From: JAUVXY01 sp964392345
GTDB lineage: Bacteria; Actinomycetota; Humimicrobiia; Humimicrobiales; Humimicrobiaceae
Direction: 5' to 3'
NCBI GenBank assembly: GCA_964392345.1
Contig: CAYMPQ010000007.1
Location: forward strand, 1-39,510
Length of the DNA: 39,510 nucleotides
Made by a program: the position numbers and the translations under genes. This document shows positions 31,142 through 38,396 of the stretch, piece after piece (position 1 is the stretch's first letter; every line of letters starts with the position of its first letter). A model generated the notes under the pieces. The model did no database searches. It saw only the letters and a list, made by a program, of their open reading frames with translations, and was not told the origin of the DNA.

Positions 31142-32651
31142 AAACATGAATATTGAAAAATACAAAACAGAGGCTGAAACGTTTCTGTCAGAAGTAGAAA
31201 AAGAATATTACCTGCACTTTTCAGGGCAGAAAGATAGTTTAAGCCTCAGCTGTATTTTTGACAGGTATAAATATTTATTTGACAGGAAGAATATTTTATA
31301 TTTTAAAGATCTTGCAGGTAAAAACAGTGGCGAAAGCAGGAAGAAATTTTCATATCTTATAAAATTTTGCACAGAAGGCTATCTTGAAAGAGAAGCCAAG
31401 GATCTAGTTGACGAAATGGCGGCAGAGGAGGCAGAGGCAAGGGTAGAGATAGAGGGGAAAATGGTGCCATTCAGATATTCTGAGGTTCTGCTGGCAAATG
31501 AAGAAGATAAAATTAAAAGGGATATAATTGAAGAGAAGCGAAATAAAATAATAGCCGGGCATTTTAACAAAAATCTTTATACCTACTGGGATACTCTTCA
31601 CAGGCAAGCTAAAAATTTAGGATTTTCAAGCTACAGTGATCTTTTCTCATATCTAAAAGGGGAAGATTTTTTTGAACTTGATGCTGAAATGGACAAACTC
31701 TTAAGCGAAACGCAACTCTTGTATGAAAAACACTTTGGTAGTCTGCTGGAAAGAGCGCTGGGAATAAAATTAGAAAAATCAAGAAGAAGTGATTTTGCAT
31801 TTATTAAAAGAGCAAAAGAATACGACAGGTTTTTTGCAAAAAACAGTCTTGTCGCAATATTTAGAGACACTTTGCTTGGCATGGGGATAGATATTCAAAA
31901 GCAGGGTAATATTAATTTAGATGTAGAAGAAAGAGAAAATAAATCACCAAGAGCGTTTTGTTCTACGGTAAGGGTACCGCAAGAGATATATCTGGTAGTT
32001 ATGCCAATTGGCGGACAGGATGATTATGAGGCTATGTTGCATGAGGGCGGACATGCACTGCATTTTGGCAATACTAAAGCTGGCCTTGATTTTGAATATA
32101 GATATCTGGGAGACAATGCAGTAACAGAGGGTTATGCGTTTTGCCTTGAACAGCTTATGCAAAACAGGCAGTGGCTGATTGATTTTTTGAGAATTACCGA
32201 TGCTGAGGCAAATGAATTTGTATATTTTTCAAATATTGTAAAATTATGGTTTGTCAGAAGGTATGCCGGCAAATTAAAATATGAGCTAATACTTCATGGT
32301 GGAGAGCCTATAAGCAGTAAAGACAAAGTTTACAAAGATATTTTATCTTCTGTAAATCTAATGGAATATCCTGAAGAAAGTTATCTAAAGGATGTGGATG
32401 AGGGCTTTTATTGCACAAATTACATCAGAGCATGGATTTTCCAATCACAGCTTAAGGAATATATGCACAGGAAATTTGGTTGCGAATGGTACAGGAAGAA
32501 AAAAGCAGGAAATTTTTTAAGAGAGTTATGGAGCTATGGGCAAAAATATTCTTCATCTGAGGTACTGTCACAGCTTGATTTTAAAAAGCTTGACCCAAGC
32601 TACCTGGTTTGTTCTCTTACTGAGGAGATTAAAAATTATAAAAATAGTTAA
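31131..32651 (+). CDS. M3-family zinc metallopeptidase (oligoendopeptidase F-like)
   Basis: The 506-residue protein has the zinc motif MLHEGGHALHF (HExxH at 304-308 in HEGGH) with a third ligand probably Glu333 in AVTEGYAFCLEQ. That is the M3 (thimet/PepF) arrangement of a mostly helical cytoplasmic oligopeptidase. The C-terminal DVDEGFYCTNYIRAWIFQSQL is also M3-like. It is shorter than typical PepF (about 600 residues). The ATG at 31131 overlaps the transketolase end; an alternative ATG is at 31146, and the GAAGGA at 31123 fits neither perfectly. Its substrates are short peptides. Confidence 0.85.
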   Translation: MFVKNMNIEKYKTEAETFLSEVEKEYYLHFSGQKDSLSLSCIFDRYKYLFDRKNILYFKDLAGKNSGESRKKFSYLIKFCTEGYLEREAKDLVDEMAAEEAEARVEIEGKMVPFRYSEVLLANEEDKIKRDIIEEKRNKIIAGHFNKNLYTYWDTLHRQAKNLGFSSYSDLFSYLKGEDFFELDAEMDKLLSETQLLYEKHFGSLLERALGIKLEKSRRSDFAFIKRAKEYDRFFAKNSLVAIFRDTLLGMGIDIQKQGNINLDVEERENKSPRAFCSTVRVPQEIYLVVMPIGGQDDYEAMLHEGGHALHFGNTKAGLDFEYRYLGDNAVTEGYAFCLEQLMQNRQWLIDFLRITDAEANEFVYFSNIVKLWFVRRYAGKLKYELILHGGEPISSKDKVYKDILSSVNLMEYPEESYLKDVDEGFYCTNYIRAWIFQSQLKEYMHRKFGCEWYRKKKAGNFLRELWSYGQKYSSSEVLSQLDFKKLDPSYLVCSLTEEIKNYKNS

Positions 32652-32744
32652 TTTTTGTGAGTTCAAAGAAAGGAAAAATAAGCTATAATAATATTTTATA
32701 TAGGATTGTTTGTTTAAACAATAAAGCTTGGAAGGGGAGAAAAA

Positions 32745-33266
32745 TTGGATTTAAAGCAAAAAATAAGGAATATTCCGGATTTTCCTAAAAAAGGAATAGT
32801 ATTCAGAGACATAACACCACTTGTCAGGGACAGCGAAGCACTAAAATATTCTGTAGAAACTATGGCCGGGCACTACAATGGCAAAGAGGTTGATGCTATA
32901 TTGGGTGCAGAAGCAAGGGGCTTTATATTTGGATCTGCAGTAGCATACAAAATGGGAATTGGGTTTATCCCTGTGAGAAAGCCGGGAAAGTTACCTTTTA
33001 AAACATGCCGTGCCTCGTATGATCTTGAGTACGGGAAAAATATTTTGGAAATGCACATAGATGCAGTAAATGCTGGTGATAAAATACTGATAGTGGATGA
33101 CCTTGTAGCTACTGGCGGTACTGCCAGAGCAATGGCAGAGCTTGTAGAAAAAATGGGTGGAGAAGTAGTTGGATTCTGTTTTTTAGTTGAACTTGAATTT
33201 TTGAATCCAAGAAAAATACTGGAAGGTTATGATATATTTTCACTTGTAAAATACGAGTCTGAGTAA
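32745..33266 (+). CDS. apt: Adenine phosphoribosyltransferase
   Basis: The 173-residue enzyme salvages adenine with PRPP to form AMP. Hallmarks are IRNIPDFPKKGIVFRDITPL at the N-terminus, AEARGFIFGSAVAY, PVRKPGKLPFKT, and the PRPP loop ILIVDDLVATGGTA. Length and motifs are canonical. The start is TTG preceded by GGAAGGGGAG. A small AT-rich 7-bp hairpin lies in the 93-base leader (32705-32722). Confidence 0.96.
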   Translation: MDLKQKIRNIPDFPKKGIVFRDITPLVRDSEALKYSVETMAGHYNGKEVDAILGAEARGFIFGSAVAYKMGIGFIPVRKPGKLPFKTCRASYDLEYGKNILEMHIDAVNAGDKILIVDDLVATGGTARAMAELVEKMGGEVVGFCFLVELEFLNPRKILEGYDIFSLVKYESE

Positions 33267-33311
33267 AAACATTTATAAGTTAATTATTTTTTTAAGACAG
33301 GGGTGATTTTA

Positions 33312-33767
33312 TTGTCTGGCAAAAAAAACAAAAGTGAGAAGAAAAAAAGAAGCAGTGGAAATGGCGAGGACAAAGAATTAAAAGGCAAGATTGGAGTTGT
33401 CAGCGAGGAAATAAAAGAAGAAGCTGAAAAAATAGGTAAAGAAGAGAAAAACGAAGCTGAAGAGAAAAAGAGAAAAAAAGAAGAAGAAGAGATGATAAGA
33501 AAGCTTCAAGAAGAGATTGATAAATTAACCATCAAAGACACAGTAATCCAGATAATGATGTCTCTTTCAAGTCTTGCATATAAGAAGATGGGAATTCCTG
33601 TTGGTATAAATGATAAATTTAAAGACAAGCAGCAGGCAAAACTTGCAATAGATTGCTTTAGTGCATTATTTAAAGTTGTTTCAGAAGAGGTAAGCGAAGC
33701 TGAGAGAGAAAATCTGCAATCTTCGCTATCTAATTTACAGATGAATTTTGTTAAGGCATTTACTTAG
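33312..33767 (+). CDS. DUF1844-containing protein with charged N-terminus
   Basis: The C-terminal part (about residues 75-150), from IKDTVIQIMMSLSSLAYKKM through KQQAKLAIDCFSALFKVV to the final LSNLQMNFVKAFT, matches the DUF1844 family of small helical proteins of unknown function. The N-terminal half is a Lys/Glu-rich, probably disordered or coiled-coil stretch. The TTG at 33312 follows GGGTG by six bases and is preferred to the GTG at 33303, which overlaps that site. It follows apt by 45 bases. No function can be assigned. Confidence 0.82.
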   Translation: MSGKKNKSEKKKRSSGNGEDKELKGKIGVVSEEIKEEAEKIGKEEKNEAEEKKRKKEEEEMIRKLQEEIDKLTIKDTVIQIMMSLSSLAYKKMGIPVGINDKFKDKQQAKLAIDCFSALFKVVSEEVSEAERENLQSSLSNLQMNFVKAFT

Positions 33768-33807
33768 CTATAGGAAGCAGGGCTGGATTAACTTGGAAAT
33801 TTTTAAG

Positions 33808-34323
33808 TCAGCCTCTTAAGCCTTTAATGTATTTTTTGGCTTCCCTCATTGCTATTTTTACTGCTTCTTTTGCAGTTTCAACCCTTATAATAAATGGCAT
33901 ATCCTTATTGTCACAAGGCTGTGCTTTCCAGGTCTTCAGGCCTATTATTGGCTTGTTATACGTTAGTGAATAGCCTATTTCTGAAAGTGTCCCAAAACTT
34001 CCATCTATGGCAATTATTGCATGGCCAGCAAGAACTATCGGAACATTTCTTGCATATCCAAAACCAGTTGGAATTTTTATGTCCACATACTTATTTGCAG
34101 TATTTTCTTCTTCAGATGGGAGTATGCCGATAGTAAGTCCGCCTTCTTTTTTTGCTCCCCTGCAGCATGCTTCCATTACTCCTGCAAGTCCGCCACAAAC
34201 AAGTACAGCTCCACTTTTTGCTATTTCCTTTCCCACTTCATAGGCAAGTTTATAAATATCGCTGCCAACCTTGCTGCCGCCTATAACAGATATTTTTATA
34301 ATTTTGTCACTAATTTTAATCAT
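33808..34323 (-). CDS. LOG-like Rossmann protein (TIGR00725 type)
   Basis: The 171-residue protein has ISVIGGSKVGSDIYKLAYEV, the glycine-rich loop LVCGGLAGVMEACCRGAKKEGG, a central GFGYARN, and a DGSFGTLSEIGYSLTYNKPIIGL motif that corresponds to the PGGxGTxxE signature of lysine-decarboxylase-like (LOG) proteins in a reduced form. Members of the TIGR00725 subgroup are of unknown function and resemble molybdenum-cofactor carrier proteins. It converges with the DUF1844 gene, 40 bases away. Confidence 0.8.
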   Translation of the reverse strand: MIKISDKIIKISVIGGSKVGSDIYKLAYEVGKEIAKSGAVLVCGGLAGVMEACCRGAKKEGGLTIGILPSEEENTANKYVDIKIPTGFGYARNVPIVLAGHAIIAIDGSFGTLSEIGYSLTYNKPIIGLKTWKAQPCDNKDMPFIIRVETAKEAVKIAMREAKKYIKGLRG

Positions 34324-34358
34324 AATATTTTAAGCTTTGTATTTATAGTTTTAATGGA

Positions 34359-34775
34359 TCAGGGAAGAATATTTAAAAATTTTAAATTGACAGGGCTGTA
34401 TATGTTGTAATGTTTTCTATCAAAGGTAAAAACAGATCTAATTTTATTGCGTTCTATGTATGAGAATGACAAACAATCCACTAATCCAAAATTTATGTCA
34501 CTATATGTTTTTTCAATTTTTAATGCATTAACAAAATCTATATAAGTGATTTCTCTGAGATTAAATATGTGAGAATTTACAGCTTCTAAGAATTTTTTAG
34601 AATAATAGTTTCCAAGTCTTGATTCAATTAAAAACCAGCACTCAACCAAAATAGGGGTAGTGATTATAAAGCTGTTTTCATTAACATTACTTTCAAAAAA
34701 AAGTGAAGCTACATTATGATTGGTATCTCTTTTATCAAAAATAGCGTATATAGCGCCACTATCTATAAATATCAT
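34359..34775 (-). CDS. VapC-type PIN toxin
   Basis: The 138-residue PIN ribonuclease starts MIFIDSGAIYAIFDKRDTNH with the first catalytic Asp. The other acidic residues are in TPILVECWFLIESR, FGLVDCLSFSYIERN and VFTFDRKHYNIY. It is of a different subgroup from the PIN proteins at 2310 and 28762. The ATG overlaps the antitoxin stop by four bases. It should be a sequence-specific RNase that halts translation when free. Confidence 0.87.
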   Translation of the reverse strand: MIFIDSGAIYAIFDKRDTNHNVASLFFESNVNENSFIITTPILVECWFLIESRLGNYYSKKFLEAVNSHIFNLREITYIDFVNALKIEKTYSDINFGLVDCLSFSYIERNKIRSVFTFDRKHYNIYSPVNLKFLNILP

Positions 34776-35014
34776 TTTTTAAATTTATCCTTTAAGAAAT
34801 CTTCAACTTTTTCTGAGATATTATTACTCTCTGAACCTTCTGCAATTCCTATAATATCTTTATAGCCTATTTCCCCTTTTTTAATTTCCTTTTCATCTAT
34901 GAGCTTGTCAACAGCAGTTCTTATTGTATCAGACATGCTTAATTTATTTTTGTAACAATATTCTCTTAATTTATTTAATTTAGATTCATCTAAATAAATT
35001 GTTGTTCTTTTCAT
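34772..35014 (-). CDS. Ribbon-helix-helix antitoxin (VapB-like)
   Basis: The 80-residue protein begins MKRTTIYLDESKLNKLREYC, a ribbon-helix-helix (CopG/MetJ-like) DNA-binding strand and helix, followed by LSMSDTIRTAVDKLIDEKE. The acidic C-terminus (NNISEKVEDFLKDKFKK) should bind the toxin. It is first in the minus-strand operon with vapC. The palindrome at 35038-35055 upstream is the likely site for autorepression. Confidence 0.88.
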   Translation of the reverse strand: MKRTTIYLDESKLNKLREYCYKNKLSMSDTIRTAVDKLIDEKEIKKGEIGYKDIIGIAEGSESNNISEKVEDFLKDKFKK

Positions 35015-35037
35015 TTCGATTTGTTTAATAATATTTT

Positions 35038-35055
35038 ATATATGTTAACATATAT
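35038..35055. promoter_or_regulatory. 18-bp palindrome, probable vapBC operator
   Basis: ATATATGTTAACATATAT is perfectly self-complementary and lies 24 bases upstream of the ribbon-helix-helix antitoxin start. It falls between a possible minus-strand -35 (ATGACA, 35061-35056 region) and an adjoining TAAAAT. Ribbon-helix-helix dimers commonly bind short palindromes, so this is the likely autoregulatory site. Confidence 0.6.
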
Positions 35056-35091
35056 GTCATATTATATCAAATTATCTTTTAGATGGTAGCG

Positions 35092-35250
35092 TCAAGTTTT
35101 TTCACTTTGAGTATAAATATCATATCCACTAACTATAATTTTACCTGAAGTTGGAAGAAGAAGTCCACAGAGCATCCTTATAGTAGTAGATTGATCAGCA
35201 CCATTTGGACCTAAAAACCCAAATATTTCTCCTTTTTTAATTATATTTTT
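35092..35250 (-). pseudogene. Remnant of an ABC transporter ATP-binding gene
   Basis: Between stop codons on the minus strand this frame reads KKGEIFGFLGPNGADQSTTI and continues LCGLLLPTSGKIIVSGYDIY. It is the Walker A region of an ABC-2-type exporter ATPase. Both sides are missing: no start, no signature motif, no Walker B. The Walker A itself is broken: the expected GPNGAGKST reads GPNGADQST, losing the phosphate-binding Lys. It is a gene relic of about 50 codons in the 333-base space between the VapB and DUF6922 genes. Confidence 0.8.
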
Positions 35251-35303
35251 TTAACCTATCATACATCATTTTATTAGCTTATAAAAAATTCAAAAAACAT
35301 TAA

Positions 35304-35331
35304 TTGAATGGATTTTATTATGGCTTAAAAT
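35304..35331 (+). promoter_or_regulatory. Possible promoter of the DUF6922-AbiEii pair
   Basis: TTGAAT (35304-35309) and TAAAAT (35326-35331) are 16 bases apart, with the ATG at 35348. Transcription would start about ten bases before the ATG, giving a nearly leaderless mRNA, in keeping with the absence of a Shine-Dalgarno sequence. Confidence 0.4.
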
Positions 35332-35347
35332 TTGGTAAAATTAATAC

Positions 35348-35650
35348 ATGGGAAAATTACCTTCTTTTTTACAAAAATATTTTTGGGATGTAGATTTTTC
35401 AAAAGTAGATAAAAAAACTCATAGCCAATTTATTATTGAAAGAATTTTGGAATTTGGAGACCAGAAGTCAGCAAAATGGATGAAAAATAATTTTGATTTA
35501 GATGAGATTAAAAAAGTAGTCATTGTTTCTAAGAATCTTTCTAAAAAAAGTGCTAATTTCTGGCAGATTATTTTTAACCTTGAAAGGGATAAAATTTTAT
35601 GCTTCAAGAAGTTGTCTCCAGAAAAACAAAAAATGATTTGGAAGTATTAG
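35348..35650 (+). CDS. DUF6922-type antitoxin-like protein
   Basis: The 100-residue protein begins MGKLPSFLQKYFWDVDFSKV and continues FIIERILEFGDQKSAKWM, which is the DUF6922 pattern. Proteins of this kind are regularly found just upstream of AbiEii-like nucleotidyltransferases and are regarded as their antitoxin or partner. The final 52 bases overlap the next gene in another frame, so expression is coupled. No DNA-binding motif is obvious. Confidence 0.78.
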   Translation: MGKLPSFLQKYFWDVDFSKVDKKTHSQFIIERILEFGDQKSAKWMKNNFDLDEIKKVVIVSKNLSKKSANFWQIIFNLERDKILCFKKLSPEKQKMIWKY

Positions 35651-36222
35651 AAAAAGCCGAAATTCTTAAAGATTTTTATCTTGCTGGTGGTACCGGCCTG
35701 GCTTTTCAGCTAAAACATCGCCTTTCTCTTGATTTAGATTTTTTTACAAGGAAAGATATTAATACTAAAATCCTTATCCAAAAATTAAAGAACCTGGGGG
35801 AATTATCAATTGAAAATGAAGCTGAAAATAGTTTAATTAGTGATTTTAACAGAACTCGAATAACTTTTTTAAAATACGATTATCCTTGCCTTTTTAATTT
35901 TAAAGAAATCCTTAAAGTTAAAGTAGCAGATTCTAGAGATATAAGTTGCATGAAAATAGATGCTGTCTCTTCTAGAGGAACAAAGAGAGATTTTATTGAC
36001 TTATTTTTCATTTGCCAAAAAGTTTTATCCCTTGATAAACTTTTAAAGTTATTCCAAAGAAAATACAAGGGTGTTGATTATAATATAATTCACATTTTTA
36101 AAAGCCTAATCTACTTTGAAGATGCCGAAAAAGATCCCATGCCAAAAATGATAATTCCTATTTCCTGGAATAAGGTAAAAAAGTTTTTTAGGGAAGAAAT
36201 TAAAAAGGCTAAAGAGGTTTAA
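35599..36222 (+). CDS. AbiEii/AbiGii-family nucleotidyltransferase toxin
   Basis: The 207-residue protein has the nucleotidyltransferase motif LAGGTGLAFQLKHRLSLDLD followed by FF, with paired Asp residues as metal ligands, and the later SRGTKRDFIDLFFICQK. This is the AbiEii/AbiGii toxin family of type IV-like toxin-antitoxin and phage abortive-infection systems. The enzyme is thought to transfer nucleotides to a cellular target such as tRNA. The ATG lies inside the upstream gene, with AAAGGG about ten bases before it. Whether it acts against phage here is not known. Confidence 0.85.
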   Translation: MLQEVVSRKTKNDLEVLEKAEILKDFYLAGGTGLAFQLKHRLSLDLDFFTRKDINTKILIQKLKNLGELSIENEAENSLISDFNRTRITFLKYDYPCLFNFKEILKVKVADSRDISCMKIDAVSSRGTKRDFIDLFFICQKVLSLDKLLKLFQRKYKGVDYNIIHIFKSLIYFEDAEKDPMPKMIIPISWNKVKKFFREEIKKAKEV

Positions 36223-36341
36223 ATAAATCTACCAGTATTTAAGCATCAAGTAATAAAATTTGCATTAAACCTTTAATTTCTCTAAAAACCCGTGATTCAT
36301 AGAATTTAATCTCTCAAGCAATAATAATCAACAAAACCATG

Positions 36342-36371
36342 TTGACTACAGTGACTATCTTGAGTTATAAT
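36342..36371 (+). promoter_or_regulatory. Promoter of the HicB/HicA-like operon
   Basis: TTGACT (36342-36347) and a perfect TATAAT (36366-36371) are 18 bases apart, 41 bases before the ATG at 36413. The -35 is again part of GTTGACT, as in the promoter at 28418. Confidence 0.6.
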
Positions 36372-36412
36372 AAATAAAAAAGATACAAATATTATATAAA
36401 AAAGGTTTTAAA

Positions 36413-36862
36413 ATGAAATCTACTTTAGAAAAATATAACATAAGGGATACAAAAAAACATTACTGCGATATAAATAACAAAGTTTTATCTGGTCTTGAAA
36501 TTATAACTTGTAAAGCTAATACATCAGAAAACGTTTCCCATATTAAGAAACAGTATATAGACCATCTATTGAAGAATATAAAATTTAGTATAAAAGAAAA
36601 ATTTGATAAAGAATTAAAAGGTTGGACTATTTCTGTTAATGAGTTAAATCTTTACGGAGAAGGTGCTACAAAAGAAGAAGCCATTGAAGATTTACTGGAT
36701 TCCATATTAGAGTTTGCAGAGATATATTTAGAAAAAGTTGATCTTTATTCCAAGGTTGAGTCCATAGAAACTCAGATCTACATGTTAAAAGTACTAAGAT
36801 GCCAGGGCAGTAGAGATATCTTAAGGAAAGAGTTAGGCTTGCAATATGCCCGTAAGATTTGA
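36413..36862 (+). CDS. HicB-like antitoxin
   Basis: The 149-residue protein contains a HicB-type core, GWTISVNELNLYGEGATKEE followed by AIEDLLDSILEFAE (about 69-105). The usual HicB reads as strand-strand-G-TxEEA-helix. The N-terminal 60 residues are an extra Lys-rich region without recognised motif, and the C-terminal helix VLRCQGSRDILRKELGL could be the toxin- or DNA-binding part. It overlaps the small downstream gene by 17 bases. Together they look like a HicB-HicA operon in antitoxin-first order. Confidence 0.65.
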   Translation: MKSTLEKYNIRDTKKHYCDINNKVLSGLEIITCKANTSENVSHIKKQYIDHLLKNIKFSIKEKFDKELKGWTISVNELNLYGEGATKEEAIEDLLDSILEFAEIYLEKVDLYSKVESIETQIYMLKVLRCQGSRDILRKELGLQYARKI

Positions 36863-37088
36863 CCATAGGAAAATTAAAAGATTATTAAATTATTTTAATA
36901 TGAAGCCTGCAAGAAAAGGCAGTAATTTATTTGAAGGTTTTGGTAAAGATGGTAAGTGGAGAAGGTGTAAATTTGATTATCATAAGGACAGGGATCTTCT
37001 TAAAACTGGGACAGCGAAAGTGATTGCCAGCTCTTTAGGTTTTAAAACCTGTTTAGAAATGAAAAAATTTATAGATAAAAAAATGTAA
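36846..37088 (+). CDS. HicA-like small RNA-binding toxin
   Basis: The 80-residue basic protein has the size and layout of HicA mRNA interferases (double-stranded-RNA-binding-like fold): KIKRLLNYFNMKPARKGSNL at the start and KVIASSLGFKTCLEMKKFI at the end. In HicA the catalytic His sits in a GSH motif; here the corresponding place reads GSN. It may therefore use another residue, be inactive, or belong to a neighbouring family. The ATG lies inside the upstream antitoxin gene. Confidence 0.6.
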   Translation: MPVRFDHRKIKRLLNYFNMKPARKGSNLFEGFGKDGKWRRCKFDYHKDRDLLKTGTAKVIASSLGFKTCLEMKKFIDKKM

Positions 37089-37099
37089 ATAAGGTGCTT

Positions 37100-38395
37100 A
37101 TGAAAGAAAAAATTAAAGATGCACAGAAAATGCTGAAGGATTATAAAGGGAAAGACTATACTTTTGGGATTGATTGCCTGGATATTCTTGGAAATTATGT
37201 CAGTGAGTTTGGCGGCAGCACATTACTTATAGTATCAGGAAGCAGCTGGGCAAAACCGCTGCGCAAAAAAATACTAAATATACTCCGAAGGAGCGGGATA
37301 AATATACTTGCCGAGTTTGATACTCCAGCTCCGAATACTCCGGCTGGCGATGTTATTAAATTAGCTGATGCTATTAAGCTAACCTGCCCTAAAAGCATAA
37401 CTTGCGTAGGCGGAGGCTCTGCCATAGATTGTGCAAAAGATGCGAATGTTCTTGCGTCCCTAAGCCCTGAAAAAAATGATTTAGAACCTTTTTTTGGCGT
37501 AGACAAAGTTAGCAAAATAGCGCATGAAAAAAATAAAAAACTCATACCGCTTATTGCTGTTGAAGTGGCTTCAGGATCAGGGTCACATATCAGCAAAAAT
37601 GCAAATGTTACGTATATTGAAAAGAAGCAAAAAAAGTTGATAAGTGACGATATTATAACTCCGCAAAGAGCAATATTTGATTACTCTACCACTATTACTG
37701 CACCCCTGGATCTGACAATAGACGGGGCACTGGATGGTCTTGCTCATTCACTTGAGATTTATTACGGGACAGGCATAAACAGCAAAGATTACAAAAAAAT
37801 AGAAAAAGTTTGCCTTACATCAATTGCTATGATTGTTGATGCTCTTCCTCTGCTTGTAGATGACTTAAGTAACATAAAATATAGAGAAATAATCGGACTT
37901 GCCACAGATCTTGGCGGGTATGCCTTAATGCTTGGGGGAACCAATGGCGCGCACTTGAACAGTTTCTCCCTTATAGATATCATGACTCACGGCAGGGCTT
38001 GCGGGATACTGAACCCTTATTACACTGTATTTTTCTCAACTGCAATTGAAGATAAGCTTAAAAAACTGGCAGATATTTACAAGAAGTATATTGATGTAAA
38101 ATCTACAGGTGGGGAAATATTAAATCTGGGTTCAAGACAGCTGGGTAAGGCAGTAGCGAGGGCAATGACAGCTTCTTCTAAAAAAATTGGTTTTCCGACA
38201 AAATTAGAAGAAATAAAGGGTTTTAATGATTCTTATATAGATAAAATGATAGAAGCTGCTAAGAATCCTCAGCTTGATATGAAGCTTAAGAACATGCCTG
38301 TACCTCTCAGCGCAAATTTAGTTGATGGGTACATGAGGCCCGTACTTGAAGCAGCTAAAGTGGGGGATTTTTCATTGATAAAAAATATGGAATAA
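37100..38395 (+). CDS. Iron-dependent alcohol dehydrogenase family protein
   Basis: The 431-residue protein belongs to the group III (iron-containing) alcohol dehydrogenase/glycerol dehydrogenase superfamily. It has the nucleotide-binding motif CVGGGSAIDCAKD, the inter-domain region LIAVEVASGSGSHIS, and metal-binding positions in TIDGALDGLAHSLEIYYG and DIMTHGRACGILNPYY. It would reduce or oxidise an aldehyde or polyol with NAD(P). ATG 37100 is chosen with AAGGTG (37090-37095) upstream; a GTG at 37094 overlaps that site. It starts 11 bases after the HicA-like gene and ends one base before a convergent gene. Its substrate is not deducible. Confidence 0.85.
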   Translation: MKEKIKDAQKMLKDYKGKDYTFGIDCLDILGNYVSEFGGSTLLIVSGSSWAKPLRKKILNILRRSGINILAEFDTPAPNTPAGDVIKLADAIKLTCPKSITCVGGGSAIDCAKDANVLASLSPEKNDLEPFFGVDKVSKIAHEKNKKLIPLIAVEVASGSGSHISKNANVTYIEKKQKKLISDDIITPQRAIFDYSTTITAPLDLTIDGALDGLAHSLEIYYGTGINSKDYKKIEKVCLTSIAMIVDALPLLVDDLSNIKYREIIGLATDLGGYALMLGGTNGAHLNSFSLIDIMTHGRACGILNPYYTVFFSTAIEDKLKKLADIYKKYIDVKSTGGEILNLGSRQLGKAVARAMTASSKKIGFPTKLEEIKGFNDSYIDKMIEAAKNPQLDMKLKNMPVPLSANLVDGYMRPVLEAAKVGDFSLIKNME

Positions 38396-38396
38396 A

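Noticed and set aside
32705..32722. 7-bp hairpin ATTGTTT-GTTT-AAACAAT in the apt leader
   Set aside because: Short and AT-rich, expected by chance in this composition; no T-run or conserved context.
33774..33830. Possible bidirectional terminator between the DUF1844 and LOG-like genes
   Set aside because: The GGCTG/CAGCC arms pair only with a bulge and mismatches, and part of the structure lies in coding sequence.
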